This document shows, one piece after another, positions 22,286 to 33,566 of a stretch of DNA of 64,000 nucleotides. The DNA lies in contig CAMZMU010000040.1 in the NCBI GenBank assembly GCA_947311845.1, positions 54,815,360 through 54,879,359 on the forward strand, written 5' to 3'. Made by a program: the position numbers and the translations under genes. Positions within the stretch are counted from its first letter, which is position 1. The number at the start of each line of letters is the position of its first letter. Source of the DNA: Poa pratensis (Eukaryota; Streptophyta; Magnoliopsida; Poales; Poaceae). Under the pieces are notes generated by a model, which was not told the origin of the DNA, searched no databases, and saw only the letters and a list, made by a program, of their open reading frames with translations.

Positions 22286-22408
22286 GTTGGCATTATGATG
22301 GAACACATCAGTTGACATCCTAAACCGGCTTCGAAAATATTGCTCTGGATAGATTGGATTTGGTTCAAAATAGCATCAGCTTGTTGTCCACATCTTGCCT
22401 CATGCATC

Positions 22409-23681
22409 TGATGCATGTAAAATGCATACATGTTTTGCATTATTTTACTTATATTCCAGTCATATTTTGCATCATATAAGGGTTATATCACTGTTTTATA
22501 ATGATTTTGGGAATATTTGATATGTTTCCTATTTTTTATGGAATTAACCCTGCGCAGGCAGAAAACCCTATTTCTATATTTTAATGTTTCAGGGACCCAA
22601 ACGACGTCCAAATTACCTGGAAATTTACGAGCATCAGTTTTTGGAAGGAACAAAGCGTGGGAACGAAGGAAGCAAACAAGCGGAGGCCCGAGGGCCCAGA
22701 TGAGTGGGCCGACGCGGCCCATGTACCTGGCCGCGTGGGACCCCCCCCCTTTTGGCCCTCGGAGCTCCGTTGCCGTCGATCTTTCCTCCACCGACTCCGT
22801 TTTGACCTAAAACCACCTATAAAAATAGTCCCCCGACGTTCTCTGGATGGAGCGCCGCAGAAACACAGAAACACCGAAACAGATATCTGGAGTTGCAGAT
22901 TGGGAAAACTCCGGCGGGGCGCTGCCGGCGTGGTCTCCATTTTCTCCAACGACTTCTCCACCGTCTCCATGATGAAGAGGGAGTAGTCCACCTCTGGACT
23001 ATGGGTTTGTGGAAGTAACTTATGTATCTCTCTCTCGAGCTTCACTAATTAGTACGTATGAGCTGCTGAACATGATTACGGTCATCTATGTAATACCTTT
23101 GTGGTGGATATTTTTATGAGTTAATATATGTTTGAGATTGCAATGGTTTTGTTTCAGTTATGAAAGTAGATGCATATTATGTACCCCGTTCTTATTTACT
23201 TGTGATGATCAAGCATGTTTATGAGAGCGTGTGAGGGGGAACATGTTCATTAGTTGGAGTAACGGGGGGTGGCTAGTGCAGTGAACGTGAGAGAAAGTTC
23301 TGCGATCCACTTGGGTATCTCTACCTTACTTTATTGCCTCACTAGGGATAAAAAGAAATACCATGCTACCGGAGATGTGGGTGTGACCATTGCCACTACT
23401 CCATGACTAGATCTAGCATGTTCTTGATATCATTCTCACACCTTGTGCTTGACAACCACTAGGTGAGGTTGAGGACCAAAACATTTACTTTGTTTTGTAG
23501 GTAACCAAAAGAAGGATAGGAAAGATAAATCTTCACTACTGATTCCCCGAGAGTTCGATATTAAACCCTCGAGTCACCCCTCGTGGGGAAAACACGTCTT
23601 CCACTTACTACACACTCTGCACTTGGAGTCTCAACCTAACCCATTTACTTTTCACGCAGGTAACTACGTGAAGGGCCATCA
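22409..23681 (+). repeat. Solo LTR of the Athila-like family with perfect TSD
   Basis: It has the same family and ends (TGATG/CATCA) as the LTR at 3674-5402 but the opposite orientation. The flanking pentamer GCATC occurs at 22404-22408 and 23682-23686, proving an independent insertion that was later reduced to a solo LTR by LTR-LTR recombination. It is 1,273 bp long against 1,729 bp in the other copy because of an internal deletion near 23425. Confidence 0.92.
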
Positions 23682-23895
23682 GCATCCTGCAAAGCCCCTC
23701 ATGGATGAAAACAGATCCACCATGCTTGGGCCTATTTTTCATGCAATATCAACGAAAAAGCAATTCCCTCATCTATGTTCAAGTCATACTCCATATCAGA
23801 TAAGGAATTATCAAACAAGTTCATCTACAAACTCACACAACTTCCAATTACAAACTACTTTCAACTTGTATCAACAAATTTCAGAATCGAGAATC

Positions 23896-24480
23896 GAGAG
23901 TGGAAAAGATGACTAAAACAAATTACTTATTGACAATTCATAGAATCTAAAATTCTTTAACTAACAAAATATTTTCGTGGTTACACAAAAAATTGATAGT
24001 CTTGCAACTTAGTTTTTTGTAAGCTTGTTTGTTACATTTGTAGATTCTCGAACGCACCATGTTTTGTACTTCCTCCATTTATAAATAGTATGGAAAAGGA
24101 GACATATAAACACATTATAATACAACAACAATTCGTAAAGTAGTGTGATACTTATTTTCTTAGATTATGGATAGAATTCATTGTAACAAAAGATATTCTG
24201 AAGCGATCCAGCCTAAAAATAATAAATGGTTTTGCAACAAAATAAAGTTCAATAGCAGTAGAACATATATTTACTAGTAAAATTCAGAACTATATGGAAA
24301 ATGTGTATGTTACCATATAGACCAGTGATTACTTTGTTGTCTTTGGTATAATAATAGTATTTCAGATAATATATTGTAATATGTAACATAAGAAAGACAT
24401 TAATTTAGCGAAAATATGATTTGTGATGAGGTAAAAATGTTTAGTATAAATAGACAAGGTCACTTGATATCAGTCTAAAG
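23896..24480 (+). repeat. Diverged duplicated segment, copy 1 (partner 37020-39730)
   Basis: This aligns colinearly with 37020-37404 and 39515-39730. Shared landmarks are GGAAAAGATGA, ACAAATTACTTATTGACAA, AGCTTGTTTGTTACAT, TTAGATTATGGAT, TGGTTTTGCAACAAAATAAA and TAAAAATGTTTAGTA. The partner is interrupted by a Helitron. The nature of the segment is unknown; it could be an old intergenic duplication or an undefined repeat. The stretch 23687-23895 before it holds nothing I recognise. Confidence 0.75.
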
Positions 24481-24719
24481 CTGATTAGAGTATTTCACGG
24501 ATCCTTCCATTATTTGTGAGCCATCGCTGGCCTCGAAGATCACCTCCGCTGCTATATCGTCATCGGTCCCGTGGTGGGCTCTAAATGTTTTCTACAAAAT
24601 GTGTGTTACGTGTGTTAAAAATTGAATATATAACTTATTTGAAAGAAGTTTCTATTCGTTGTGGAAGTTCATAGTTATGCAGTCCAAGCACCCAAGTAGG
24701 ACTAGAGATTTATCGATTT

Positions 24720-25066
24720 CGGGCTCTGGTGCTCCATGTATTAAATTTTTTTAAATCATATTTATATGTTTTAAACAAATCTGAAAAAATCATGCATTAT
24801 GTCAATGATGTATCCCGTAAACGTGCAAATTCTCTATTATATTGTGAGCTACAGAACAATAACAAATGTGTGGATCTAAATGAACACACTTTCAAAATTT
24901 CAAAATATGCAAGATTTTGATATTTTGGTGTAGCTCAGAATATAAAGTATTTCAAATCGAGATTTTGCAAGTTTGTGGGATACATATTTGATAACACGCA
25001 GGTTTCTTTTCAGATTGTTTTGAAACTTACAAACAATAAATAAATGGAGTGAGCACTTTACCTCGG
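24720..25066. mobile_element. MITE-like element related to 49611-49966 (tentative)
   Basis: The left part (GGGCTCTGGTGCTCCATG) and right part (GGAGTGAGCACTTTACC) form imperfect inverted termini around AT-rich DNA. The interior shares CATGCATT..TCAATGATGTA..GTGCAAAT..GAGCTACA with the element at 49611-49966 and the fragment near 55680-55830. No TSD was identified. Boundaries are approximate. Confidence 0.4.
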
Positions 25067-25718
25067 GAGCTAGGGTTGTTAGCGGCGTCCCGCATAGGTC
25101 ACTTATAAGTACGTTGCAGAAAAGCGTAGCGATCTGTACAAACTTTTTTACAGCTAGTATGCTTAATTTTGACTGGAGCGGGCCGGATCCGGGTGCCTCT
25201 TTGCAACCCTATCAGGAGCCAAAATGACTGTCCGCCCAAGTAGTCCATCCACATGTAGGCCTTGTTTACTCCAGGATTTTTTTGGGGGATGGGAGATTTG
25301 GGTATTGGAGGGGATTTGGTGAATCCCTCCCTTACACCCAATCCCCACATTTCCCCTCATTTTCCCTCTTTTCCAAATTCCATCTGGTTACTTACATTTT
25401 TCGGGATGGCAGAGTATTGTGGTTTATTGAACATGATAATGAAAACTGAAACTTTACCTATACATGAGCATATTTAGTCAAGTAAAAAATCGAATCTTTG
25501 GACTGGATATATGATTGTCTATCGAACAATCAGTTCTCAAGTAAATATGAGATAGAATTTTGAATGACAAGACAAAGAAACATAGGAACATGCAAATTTC
25601 TGTTCAGCGGCAAAATAAAACTGAAGTTTAAACATCTACTTGTACCGAGCTTAGATATACCCTATGAGCAAGACATAAGTTATACAATTAAAACATCACT
25701 ACAACCAGATCATGGGCA

Positions 25719-25777
25719 GGTTTACAACTACAAAGTCTTGATTGAATAAGGTTTACAACTACAAAGTCTTGATTGAA
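25719..25777 (+). repeat. 31-bp-period tandem duplication
   Basis: The 28-mer beginning GGTTTACAACTACAAAGTC occurs at 25719-25746 and again at 25750-25777, separated by TAA. It is a recent local duplication with no known function. Confidence 0.9.
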
Positions 25778-26260
25778 CGCTGACATTCTTCATTGCCTCG
25801 ACAACGACACAAAGAGCAGTCCTCAACCTTCCTTGTTGCCCTCGGAGTTCATCTTGCAAAGCTGGAGATGCGATCATATAAGATTGTAAAAAAGGTTTGA
25901 TAACCAGAGACATATTTGAGCAGCTATGGCATGCAAGCAGTCAGCTACGGACAATGACAAGTAATGGGTACAACTCAGATTCTTATACTAGTCAGGAAGC
26001 ACATGGCAGCCTGACATGTGAAAAAAAAAACCTAAAGAACAATCTGATAAAATGCATACCCCCCAGAATTAAGTAACTCTTGCAATGAAACAAAAGGTGC
26101 AAGCTTTGCATGTATAGTTCTAGCAAGATTACCCTGCTTATGATAGTAGCATGTAAGAAGTAAAGCTCCAAGATGGGCCCCACCACCATTGGATAGACGC
26201 AAATCAGTAGTGTAACAGTGAAAACAATGTAGGTTGCACTGTTTTATCGAGAAAGCGATG
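25750..26260 (-). pseudogene. Possible exons of an unidentified gene fragment
   Basis: Two minus-strand segments read like coding sequence. One at about 26260-26060 gives SNGGGAHLGALLLTCYYHK then QGNLARTIHAKLAPFVSLQELL, followed by a GTATGC donor-like site. The other at about 25913-25750 gives MSLVIKPFLQSYMIASPALQ then DELRGQQGRLRTALCVVVEA. I do not recognise the family. They may be a gene fragment captured by the surrounding TIR element or part of a decayed local gene. The candidate exons at 28344-28589 lie on the same strand upstream and could belong to the same gene. Confidence 0.3.
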
Positions 26261-26383
26261 AGCTCTCTCACAGGAGTACAGGACCAACAGAGATACAGAA
26301 AAATATGAATTACCACGAGAAGGTATAGACTCAGCTCGTCACTTCATACCTTTGTAACACAGCATCATCAGTACTTCAAAATC

Positions 26384-27720
26384 GAACATCTAAACTAACG
26401 GGCTCTCGCGTACCCCCTCGCGTCGCCTCCTCTCTGGGCGACGGGAGGGGCACCATAGCCACCCGCCGCCGCCACCTCCCCTACCGCCTCCCTCCCTCGC
26501 CGTCCCCTGAGGCTGCCGCCGGTGAAGGGGGCGGCGGGAACCTGCCGCTCGCGGAGCACTCCTGCAGCTCGAGGAGGCTGCTGCTAGCGGGTGCGCCGCC
26601 GCCACACCACCCCCCCCCCCCCCCGCGCTCCCCCTCCCCCCGCCCCTCGGGCACCTGCGCCTGCCCTCGGCGAGCTGGGCGCGGCCGTGCTGCTCGCCGG
26701 CTCGGCTGTGGTGGCGTCCTGCTGCCCAGGCCCATCTGGGCCCAGATGGGCTTGGTGGGCCGCGGCGCCGTTCGTCGACAGCTCTGGGAGGCTTGCTGCT
26801 CCCGCCGCGCCCCGGTGGTCCGGCCGTCGATCCTGGCCCCGGGGGTGCCGTCGGTTTTGACGGTGCTCGGTTGTGCCGGCGCGGGCGTTCTCCGGGTCCG
26901 TCCTTGTGGCCGATGCGGTGCTCTCCGGTGGTTGCAAGGGTCGTCTTCCTCTACACTTGGCCATCATCTTGCAGCGGGGCGCCGTTGGGGATGGCTGGTG
27001 CCGTGGCTTCGCAGATGGCGGCCATGGATGCGGTCTCCTCTCCGAAGCGAGGCGAGCCGTGGCAGAGGTGGTGGGAGTTTCTCCTTGCCGGTTGCTAGAC
27101 CCTCGCGTCGGATCCTTGTCGAAGAATTTGGCGTGGCTGGCGTGGGTGGGCTTCGTGCGTGTCTAGGCTAGCCCACCCTTTGGGTAATCGGACCTAGATG
27201 GGGTTGGTGTTGCACTCGGTGGTGCTACGCCTTGCGACTATGGCGGCGACCCCCACGTTGCGGTGAGGGTATCTCCGATGCCCTTCAACTTCAGCCGGCG
27301 ACACACAGGCGTCGTGGCGTCGTCTTTGCCGCGCGCGACCTTTCGGCCATGCCCCCGACACAGGTGGTGTCGGCGCGCTGTGTGGCCTCAGATGCGTGTT
27401 GGTGTTCGATTACGTCGATGGTGCAGTGTTGTGGCTGGGTCTCCGCTGTCATGTCATGTGGTTCCTCCTTTGTGATCGCAGTGCTTGGGTTGTGATGAGC
27501 TTCTCAATCAACTGTTTCCGAGTGTTTTCTCGGAGTGACCCCTCTCTTGTGTGTTGTCGGTGTGTGTTCTTTTCTTTTATTTCCCTTCTCCTGTATCCTC
27601 CTGTAAACTCTGGTTCATTTGAACCTATCTTGTAGTGGCTGTAAAGCTTCATAGGCAACATTTTTGAGTAATGAAGTTCAGGCTGGCTCTAAGAGCCCGC
27701 CGTAGTCATAGTAAAAAAAA
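26384..27720 (+). mobile_element. Poly(A) retroposon (non-autonomous LINE-like), with TSD
   Basis: This is a GC-rich 1.3-kb insert ending in a run of A (about 27712-27720). It is flanked by near-identical 14-mers: AGTACTTCAAAATC at 26370-26383 and AGTACTTAAAAATC at 27721-27734. The 3' part (TTTGAACCTATCTTGTAGTG, CTGTAAAGCTTC, CTAAGAGCCCGCC) resembles 3' tails of grass LINE-like elements. Long ORFs on both strands between 26390 and 27500 are GC-driven and share no recognisable domain. No endonuclease or RT is present. Confidence 0.7.
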
Positions 27721-28343
27721 AGTACTTAAAAATCATGAGCTCTAATCCAGCCACTAGTGTTCGTTCAACAGGCAAAGAACCTAGGAGGATGATTGGTAAA
27801 GTATTACTAGCATGCAACAGTCAAAAAGACCACCTGACGACACCTACCATACATGTTACATTACTGCAAGTTAGTGCGGTCATTGAACAACAAATAACAA
27901 ACAAGTGTGATGGTATACAAGTAGCAGCTCAAAAAGCAAGATAGTCAAATATCCTGTACATATCATGACACCATTCCCATTTGGCGTCAGATACAAACTA
28001 TAACATGAAAAACCATGTGTGGTGGCAAAAACTCATGCAACAGGTGAAGACTAGTAGGTCATGTTAAACATCACCAACAATACGTTTCCCTCTTTCCTGC
28101 GGTTAGCTATAGGCTGCATATGCACGAGCGAGCCAGGTAGCTAGTAGGTCATGTGACCCAATCTGCCAATCTGTCTCGATTCCAAACGCATAGTTTGCCC
28201 TAATTTTCTTTTCGTTTGATCCAAACTATATAGGAGCAACACATCCAAAGGCAGAATATACGCCACTCATCCAATTAGTCAACCAGAATGCAGAACACAA
28301 GACACGGACAAATAGAATATGTTCTAAAACTGGATATCTTTAC

Positions 28344-28589
28344 CAGGAGATCTTGTGATGCGCCAGGATCATGGCCAAGGCGGTCAGCTCGTCGGAGCCG
28401 CGAGGAAGGCCACAAGAAGACGACTTGAGGCGGACGCCGACGGCGGCGGAGGTCAAGAAAGCCTAACGGGAGGGGAGGGGAGATGAGGGGAAGAGGTGGG
28501 CTCACCGGACTGAAGGCGTACATGGAGGAAGTGTCTGTGGCGGTGTCCGGGGCGGCGTCCGCGTCGTCGCCTCCGATCTGCTCTGTCAC
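28344..28589 (-). pseudogene. Possible two-exon start of an unidentified gene
   Basis: On the minus strand an ATG at 28587-28589 opens MTEQIGGDDADAAPDTATD and runs to 28506, where a consensus GTGAGC donor follows. A TTAG acceptor precedes a second candidate exon, 28462-28344 (AFLTSAAVGVRLKSSSCGL, LTALAMILAHHKI), followed by a GTAAAG donor. Consistent splice sites suggest a real or captured 5' gene end. No family was recognised, and the link to the candidate exons at 25750-26260 is unproven. Confidence 0.3.
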
Positions 28590-28958
28590 CTCCTGCTCTA
28601 GATGTACTTCCCTGAAGAAATGCGAGCCTCCCCTCGCTTGTGAGGATGACTTAGGTGCAGGGCTAATAGGTGGGATTTTTTGGGATGGGCCGGGAAGAAA
28701 CTCAAAAATAAACCGGAGGTAAACGGGCCTACGTGGAACTTTCGGGATTTGTGCCCGATCAGATAGTACCTGTTTTTGGAACGTCCAGTGCCAAAGTCAC
28801 TTAAGGGGCAAGTCACCGGTGGGCCGGGAAATTCCCTTCCGAACCCGGAAAAAACCGGACAAGTAAACAAGGCCGGGGTTCCCCTACCTATCGCTCCTAG
28901 CGAATCATACGATACGACTCGCCCGTGTTGGTCAGTTCGGCGAGGCGGCCCATTCCGT

Positions 28959-30249
28959 CAGGGCCGGGCCGGCAAAATCCGGGGCCCTGTGCAAAAATCT
29001 AAATCAGGGCCCTATCCTAGATGAAAGTTTAAATTAATAAATAATTCTAATGTATATGACATAATATTTTACGTAACAATGGAATATATTGACAATCTTA
29101 CCTATTTATTTGAACATCATCATTCTTTTTGTTCTTTGAAATGAAATCTTTAATGATATCCTCATAATCAATCTTCTCTAGTAGTTCGCTCTCAAGCGTT
29201 ATTGTGGCAAAATCGTTGACTCTGTGTTGTGTCATTATAATACGCATATAGGACAATATGTTAAATTTAGAGAAGCTTCGTTCCGCCGATGCAACTGTCA
29301 TAGGAATGTCAACAAAACTCTATATGCAATACTTGCATTGGGAAAACAATCATGCCGCTTTATAAACTTCAGAACTTCAACATGCTCGATATTTTCTTTT
29401 GGCATGAATTTTTGAAGAAACTTTAGCTCAATAAATAGATCATTGGCATCAATATGAGATTTTCCATCCTTTTTAAGGGCAGCCTCAAGATTATACAGAA
29501 GACTTCAAACTATCATAATCCAATGAGCGCAATTTTTCCAAGGCAAATAAGAAACCAAAAAATTCTGTTAATCCTAATATTGTTCAAAAAGGAGGAATTA
29601 TGATTTAGAAGTAGGAGGAACAAAATAAAATTGAAGTTAATCAAAAAGGAGGTATTATGATTCAGAAGATTTATCCAATGCTTCTAAAGTAAAATTGAAG
29701 TTAAGCACAAAGGAGGAATTGGGATTCAGAAGTAGGAGGAGCGCGTTACCTATTTTGGGCTTTTTACTTTTGGGGATCGCAGTGTCTCCCATCGGCGGCG
29801 ACAGAGGAAGTGAAGACGTGAAAAAACGTCACTCAATCTAGATGTGATTTTGCCGATCGAGAGACGAAGGCAGCCCGTCAGGCGTTCGACGGTTCGCCGG
29901 TCGGGAAGCAGGCGCCCGGCGGCCACGGCGATTCGTCGATGTCGATCCGATCCAATCGATCGTGTTTCGATCGACCGATCATATGCGTGAAGGGCCTAGT
30001 CAGCGACGTGAGTACCTGACGATTCGTTTCCGATCGTGAATATGCGAGCGATTAGCGATGCGAGAGGCCCAGTAGCCAACGACCACAATCTGAACTCAGC
30101 CGCGGACATGCACGCGCGTGAGCGGGGCTTGGCGAATATTGCGACCCAGGCCCAGCAACTTGCATACTGCCTATACAAAATTTGGGGCCCCCAAATTTTA
30201 TGGGCCCTGTGCGGCCGGCACACTTAGCACCACTGTGGGCCCGGCCCTG
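28959..30249 (-). mobile_element. hAT-superfamily transposon, internally deleted
   Basis: The 12-bp terminal inverted repeat CAGGGCCGGGCC opens the left end, with its exact complement at the right end (30238-30249). A perfect 8-bp duplication CATTCCGT flanks it (28951-28958 and 30250-30257), the size typical of hAT elements. The interior (1,291 bp in all) retains only the C-terminal part of a transposase on the minus strand. The perfect TSD and TIRs suggest fairly recent movement, driven in trans. Confidence 0.92.
29098..29560 (-). pseudogene. hAT transposase C-terminal dimerisation domain (remnant)
   Basis: The frame 29301-29098 reads MTVASAERSFSKFNILSYMR, then LESELLEKIDYEDIIKDF. This is the hAT family C-terminal dimerisation motif as found in TTF-type/ZMYM1-like plant hAT proteins. 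Upstream sequence on the same strand (about 29560-29302) continues the domain in other frames (LKKDGKSHIDANDLFIELKF, ENIEHVEVLKFIKRHDCFPN), with at least two frame changes. The BED or TTF zinc finger and catalytic regions are absent. Confidence 0.8.
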
Positions 30250-30299
30250 CATTCCGTGTACAACACTTTTATTTTTGAAGGAGCGTACAGCGCATTTGT

Positions 30300-30770
30300 A
30301 CATGTTTCTTCGTTTCTTCAACGGTTTGTTTTAATCAGATTTTTATGGAATCTAAATATTTTCAAATTAAAACGTTTTCAAAAAATCTGAAAATTCCAAA
30401 AAATAAACCATTTTGAAAAATAAATATTTTTTAAATCGGAACCATTTTGAAAAATGAACATTTTTAAAAATCGGAACAATTTTAAAAATGAACCATTTGC
30501 AAACTGAACCATTTTCAAAAAAGGAACATTTTCAAAAAATGAAAACCATTTTTAAAAAATGAACCATTTAAAAAAATCAGAATCATTTCTAAAATCAGAA
30601 CCATTTAAAAAAAATCGGAGCCATTTTCAAAAAATCAGAACCATTTTTTAATATCAGAACTATTTTCAAAAAGGGAACATTTTCAAATATCGAAACAATT
30701 TTCAAAATCAGAACCATTTGTTTCAAAAATCGGAACAATTTTTTAAAATCAGAACCATTTTCGAAAAATA
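30300..30770. repeat. Degenerate A/T-rich repeat of AACCATTTTnAAAAA(A/T)
   Basis: About 20 imperfect units of roughly 20 bp, each with (G)AACCATTTT, AAAA and TCAGAA/TCGGAA. No coding capacity. It lies between the hAT element and the promoter region of the F-box gene. Confidence 0.7.
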
Positions 30771-32349
30771 TTAAACGCGTAAGATTTAATGTATCCGATC
30801 ATGTTTACACTTTTAATTTTTAATAATAGTGTAGATAGAAATACTAATGGGCCGGACCAGCATGCCAACCTCCGCGGGCGAGGCGGAGTTACAACTCGCA
30901 AAGAGAGCGATAAATAGTGATTCCGCAAGGCCGTACAGTGCAGGTCTAGGGACCTGTCAGCAGCTTATTGATCCTGTTCAAACGTCGCGGGCAGGGCGGC
31001 TGCACGGCGCAAAGCCGACCGCTCGATCGAACAAAAATCCAAGCGAGAGCGCGCCCCGCTTTGCGTCCACTCGCACGTCGCGTCGCCTTCCCGCCCGCAT
31101 CAGCTTCACGTGAGCTATGCCGCTGCTGCTAGTATAATCCTTACCTTTCTCCGCGCGACCAGCGAGAGCAGAGAGGGAACAGAGCGAGCTCGAGAAGCAA
31201 CCGCGCGAAAGAAAAAAATGGACGAAGACGCGCCGATGGTGGCCGCGGCGGAGGAGGAGCCGCACGTCGAGCGGCTCCCCGCCGACCTCCTCGCCCAGGT
31301 GCTCACCCTCCTCCCCACCTTCCACGACCTCGCCATGTAAGAACCTTTGATTTCCATGCTCGCTTCTGCTTGGATGATGATGATGATGCGAAGCTTGAAT
31401 CGACTCGCTCTAACTTTCTTTGGTTCTCGTCAGGGCCGGTGGAGTGAGCCGGCGGTGGCGCCGCGCAGTGGGGCGGTCGCTGGCGACGCGGCGGCGACTT
31501 AGCTTCGCGGGGCAGCGCACCGGCGACGACTCCACCGCGCGCCTCGTCCGCGCCGCCGTCAACCTCCGCGACCTCGACATGTGAGTTCATCGCCCGATCG
31601 ATCACCTCAACGATCAAACAGTTACACTTGTTCTCAGTGATTTTTCCTAACTCTCTCCGCCCGTTCTTGGAGTTCACGAAGCTGCTGGGTGCTGGGGATG
31701 CCACATCACGGACAAGGGACTGCTCGACATCTCCTCCGCCGCCTGCGTCGGAAACCTCACCTCCGTTTCGCTCTGGGGATTGGCCGGGATCAGCGACAAG
31801 GGCGTTGTTCGTCTGGTATGTCTGTCCTCGTGTTTTATTTTTATTTCACCATTTTTTCTACATCAAACTTTATGACATAAGTACATGTCAAAATGTCAAA
31901 TTGATGGTGTGTTCATCGATTCTATCTATTGCTTATTGCTATCATAGAGTGGAAAAAGGATTTGGATGCTGGATCGTAAAGTCGCATCGGAGGATGTCGT
32001 CACCTATACTATTAAGATGTTGCTTTAGAATAACTCATTGTACAGGTCAAGGATTGAGACCATACATGCTTAGCAAACGATTTAAAAATTATAATGATTT
32101 TCAATATTTAATTTCTTTTAGCATGAATCGACTTGTTAATATCCACTCAAAAAGAATAGTTAACTTGGTGAGTTCATCTGAACTACTAAGACGGGGTACT
32201 TTCTTATAACAATTTGAATATGAATTCGTCAAACATTCTCTGCAGGTTTCAAGAGCTCGTTCTTTGCAGCACCTGAACATTGGTGGAACATTTATCACTG
32301 ACGAAACACTCTATGCGGTTGCAAACAGTTGTGCAAGTTTGAAGGTGTG

Positions 32350-32935
32350 CAGTGGCGGAGCGTGAACGAAACATAAGAGGGGGCAAATTTCGGAGGAAAA
32401 ACAAAATATACATGAAAAAAACGGCCAAGTTATAGAATAATGGATAATTATATGGCAATGACATGAACTCATGATGATAGCGTGAACTCATGATACATGC
32501 CTTCAGGCATAATGGACATCTTAATTACCTAAACTGGGCAGGGCATGCATCAGTTTCGTACTTATATTACAATCCTTGATGAAATAATACTACAGGGGAA
32601 ACAAGAGGGTAGGAGTAACTAGATAGAAAGGGAAAGACTTGACCTAGACACGGGCAGAGCGCAGCAGCATAAGATTGAGATGCTGGGCAGGCAGCGATGC
32701 AAAGCAGCCAAGCAGGGGCGGAGCAGCTAGCACCTAGCAATAAATCAGGTCGCCATGGCCCATGGGCAAGGGCGTTCGCGCGCTGATTCTTCCTTTGATC
32801 GATTCTCTGTGTGGTCGAATCGGGGACAACTGGTGGGCTGGGCAACATGTGGTGAATATACCTAGAAAAAGAAGATTTGCAAATTTGGAAGGGGGGGCTG
32901 TGGCCCACTTTCGCCACAACTACGCTCCGCCTATG
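32350..32935. mobile_element. hAT-type MITE inserted at the exon 4 splice donor
   Basis: The termini CAGTGGCGGAGCG and CGCTCCGCCTATG are inverted repeats with two mismatches. A perfect 8-bp duplication AAGGTGTG flanks the element (32342-32349 and 32936-32943). The duplicated octamer contains the last codon of exon 4 (AAG) and the GT donor, so the insertion duplicated the splice site. The interior (586 bp total) has no transposase. Confidence 0.88.
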
Positions 32936-33521
32936 AAGGTGTGTATGTTTTGCACTACTCTCACACGCTTTTCCTTCGTTTGGAACAGTTATCATGTATG
33001 CAATACTCTGCCATAGACATTCATGAAGAAGGTCAGTAGTTGGACCTATCATGGATCTAATTTGTCTTTATGTAAACTTAACTCTCTCTTGAGGGACATA
33101 GCTACGTTCATGATTGAATTGGGCATTTCTTACTATCTTACTGTAATAGCAAGACAAAACAATGTAGTAGGATTTTGTGGTAACAGAATAATAATATTAA
33201 TTTTCTCACGAGCTAGATTGCAGAGGGTAGTCGTGAGAGGTGGAGGCCTGGGGCACACTGGTTTAGGTTTGAGCGACGTGATGACTTAGGGATATATCGT
33301 ATCTGGAGGAAGATCTTCCCTTTTCTGTTTTTATTTCTTTGATACCTATTACATGAGTACTACCTGGTTCTATATAGGAGCCAGGCATTTAGAGATAGAA
33401 ACCTTATTCAACTAGGACTCCTGATACTAAACAACAACTATTACTTGTAAAAAAAGAAAGGTAACAAATCCTAATATAGGAAGGTTCGGATATGGCCTTA
33501 TTGCTTGCTCCGCATGACATC

Positions 33522-33524
33522 ACC

Positions 33525-33564
<40 letters not shown>
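33522..33564. repeat. Poly-C tract of about 40 bp
   Basis: An almost pure C run follows ATCACCA just inside the left LTR. Such tracts are unstable and often collapse or expand in assemblies, so the length is unreliable. Confidence 0.9.

Positions 33565-33566
<2 letters not shown>

Larger units (their letters stand above)
25258..28874. mobile_element. Putative TIR DNA transposon carrying other sequence
   Basis: The ends are the inverted 13-mer GGCCTTGTTTACT (25258) and its complement AGTAAACAAGGCC (ending 28874). Similarity continues through a T-rich block to about 28 bp. This resembles PIF/Harbinger-style termini, but no target duplication is evident, so superfamily and even unity of the element are uncertain. 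The interior contains possible gene exons on the minus strand and a nested poly(A) retroposon (26384-27720). No transposase was recognised. Confidence 0.4.

Noticed and set aside
26390..27500. Several long GC-rich ORFs (up to 141 codons) on both strands
   Set aside because: They overlap each other on opposite strands in a GC-rich retroposon with poly(A) tail and TSD. No domain or splice evidence.
29996..30390. ORFs around the right end of the hAT element
   Set aside because: They cross the TIR/TSD boundary and have no domain.
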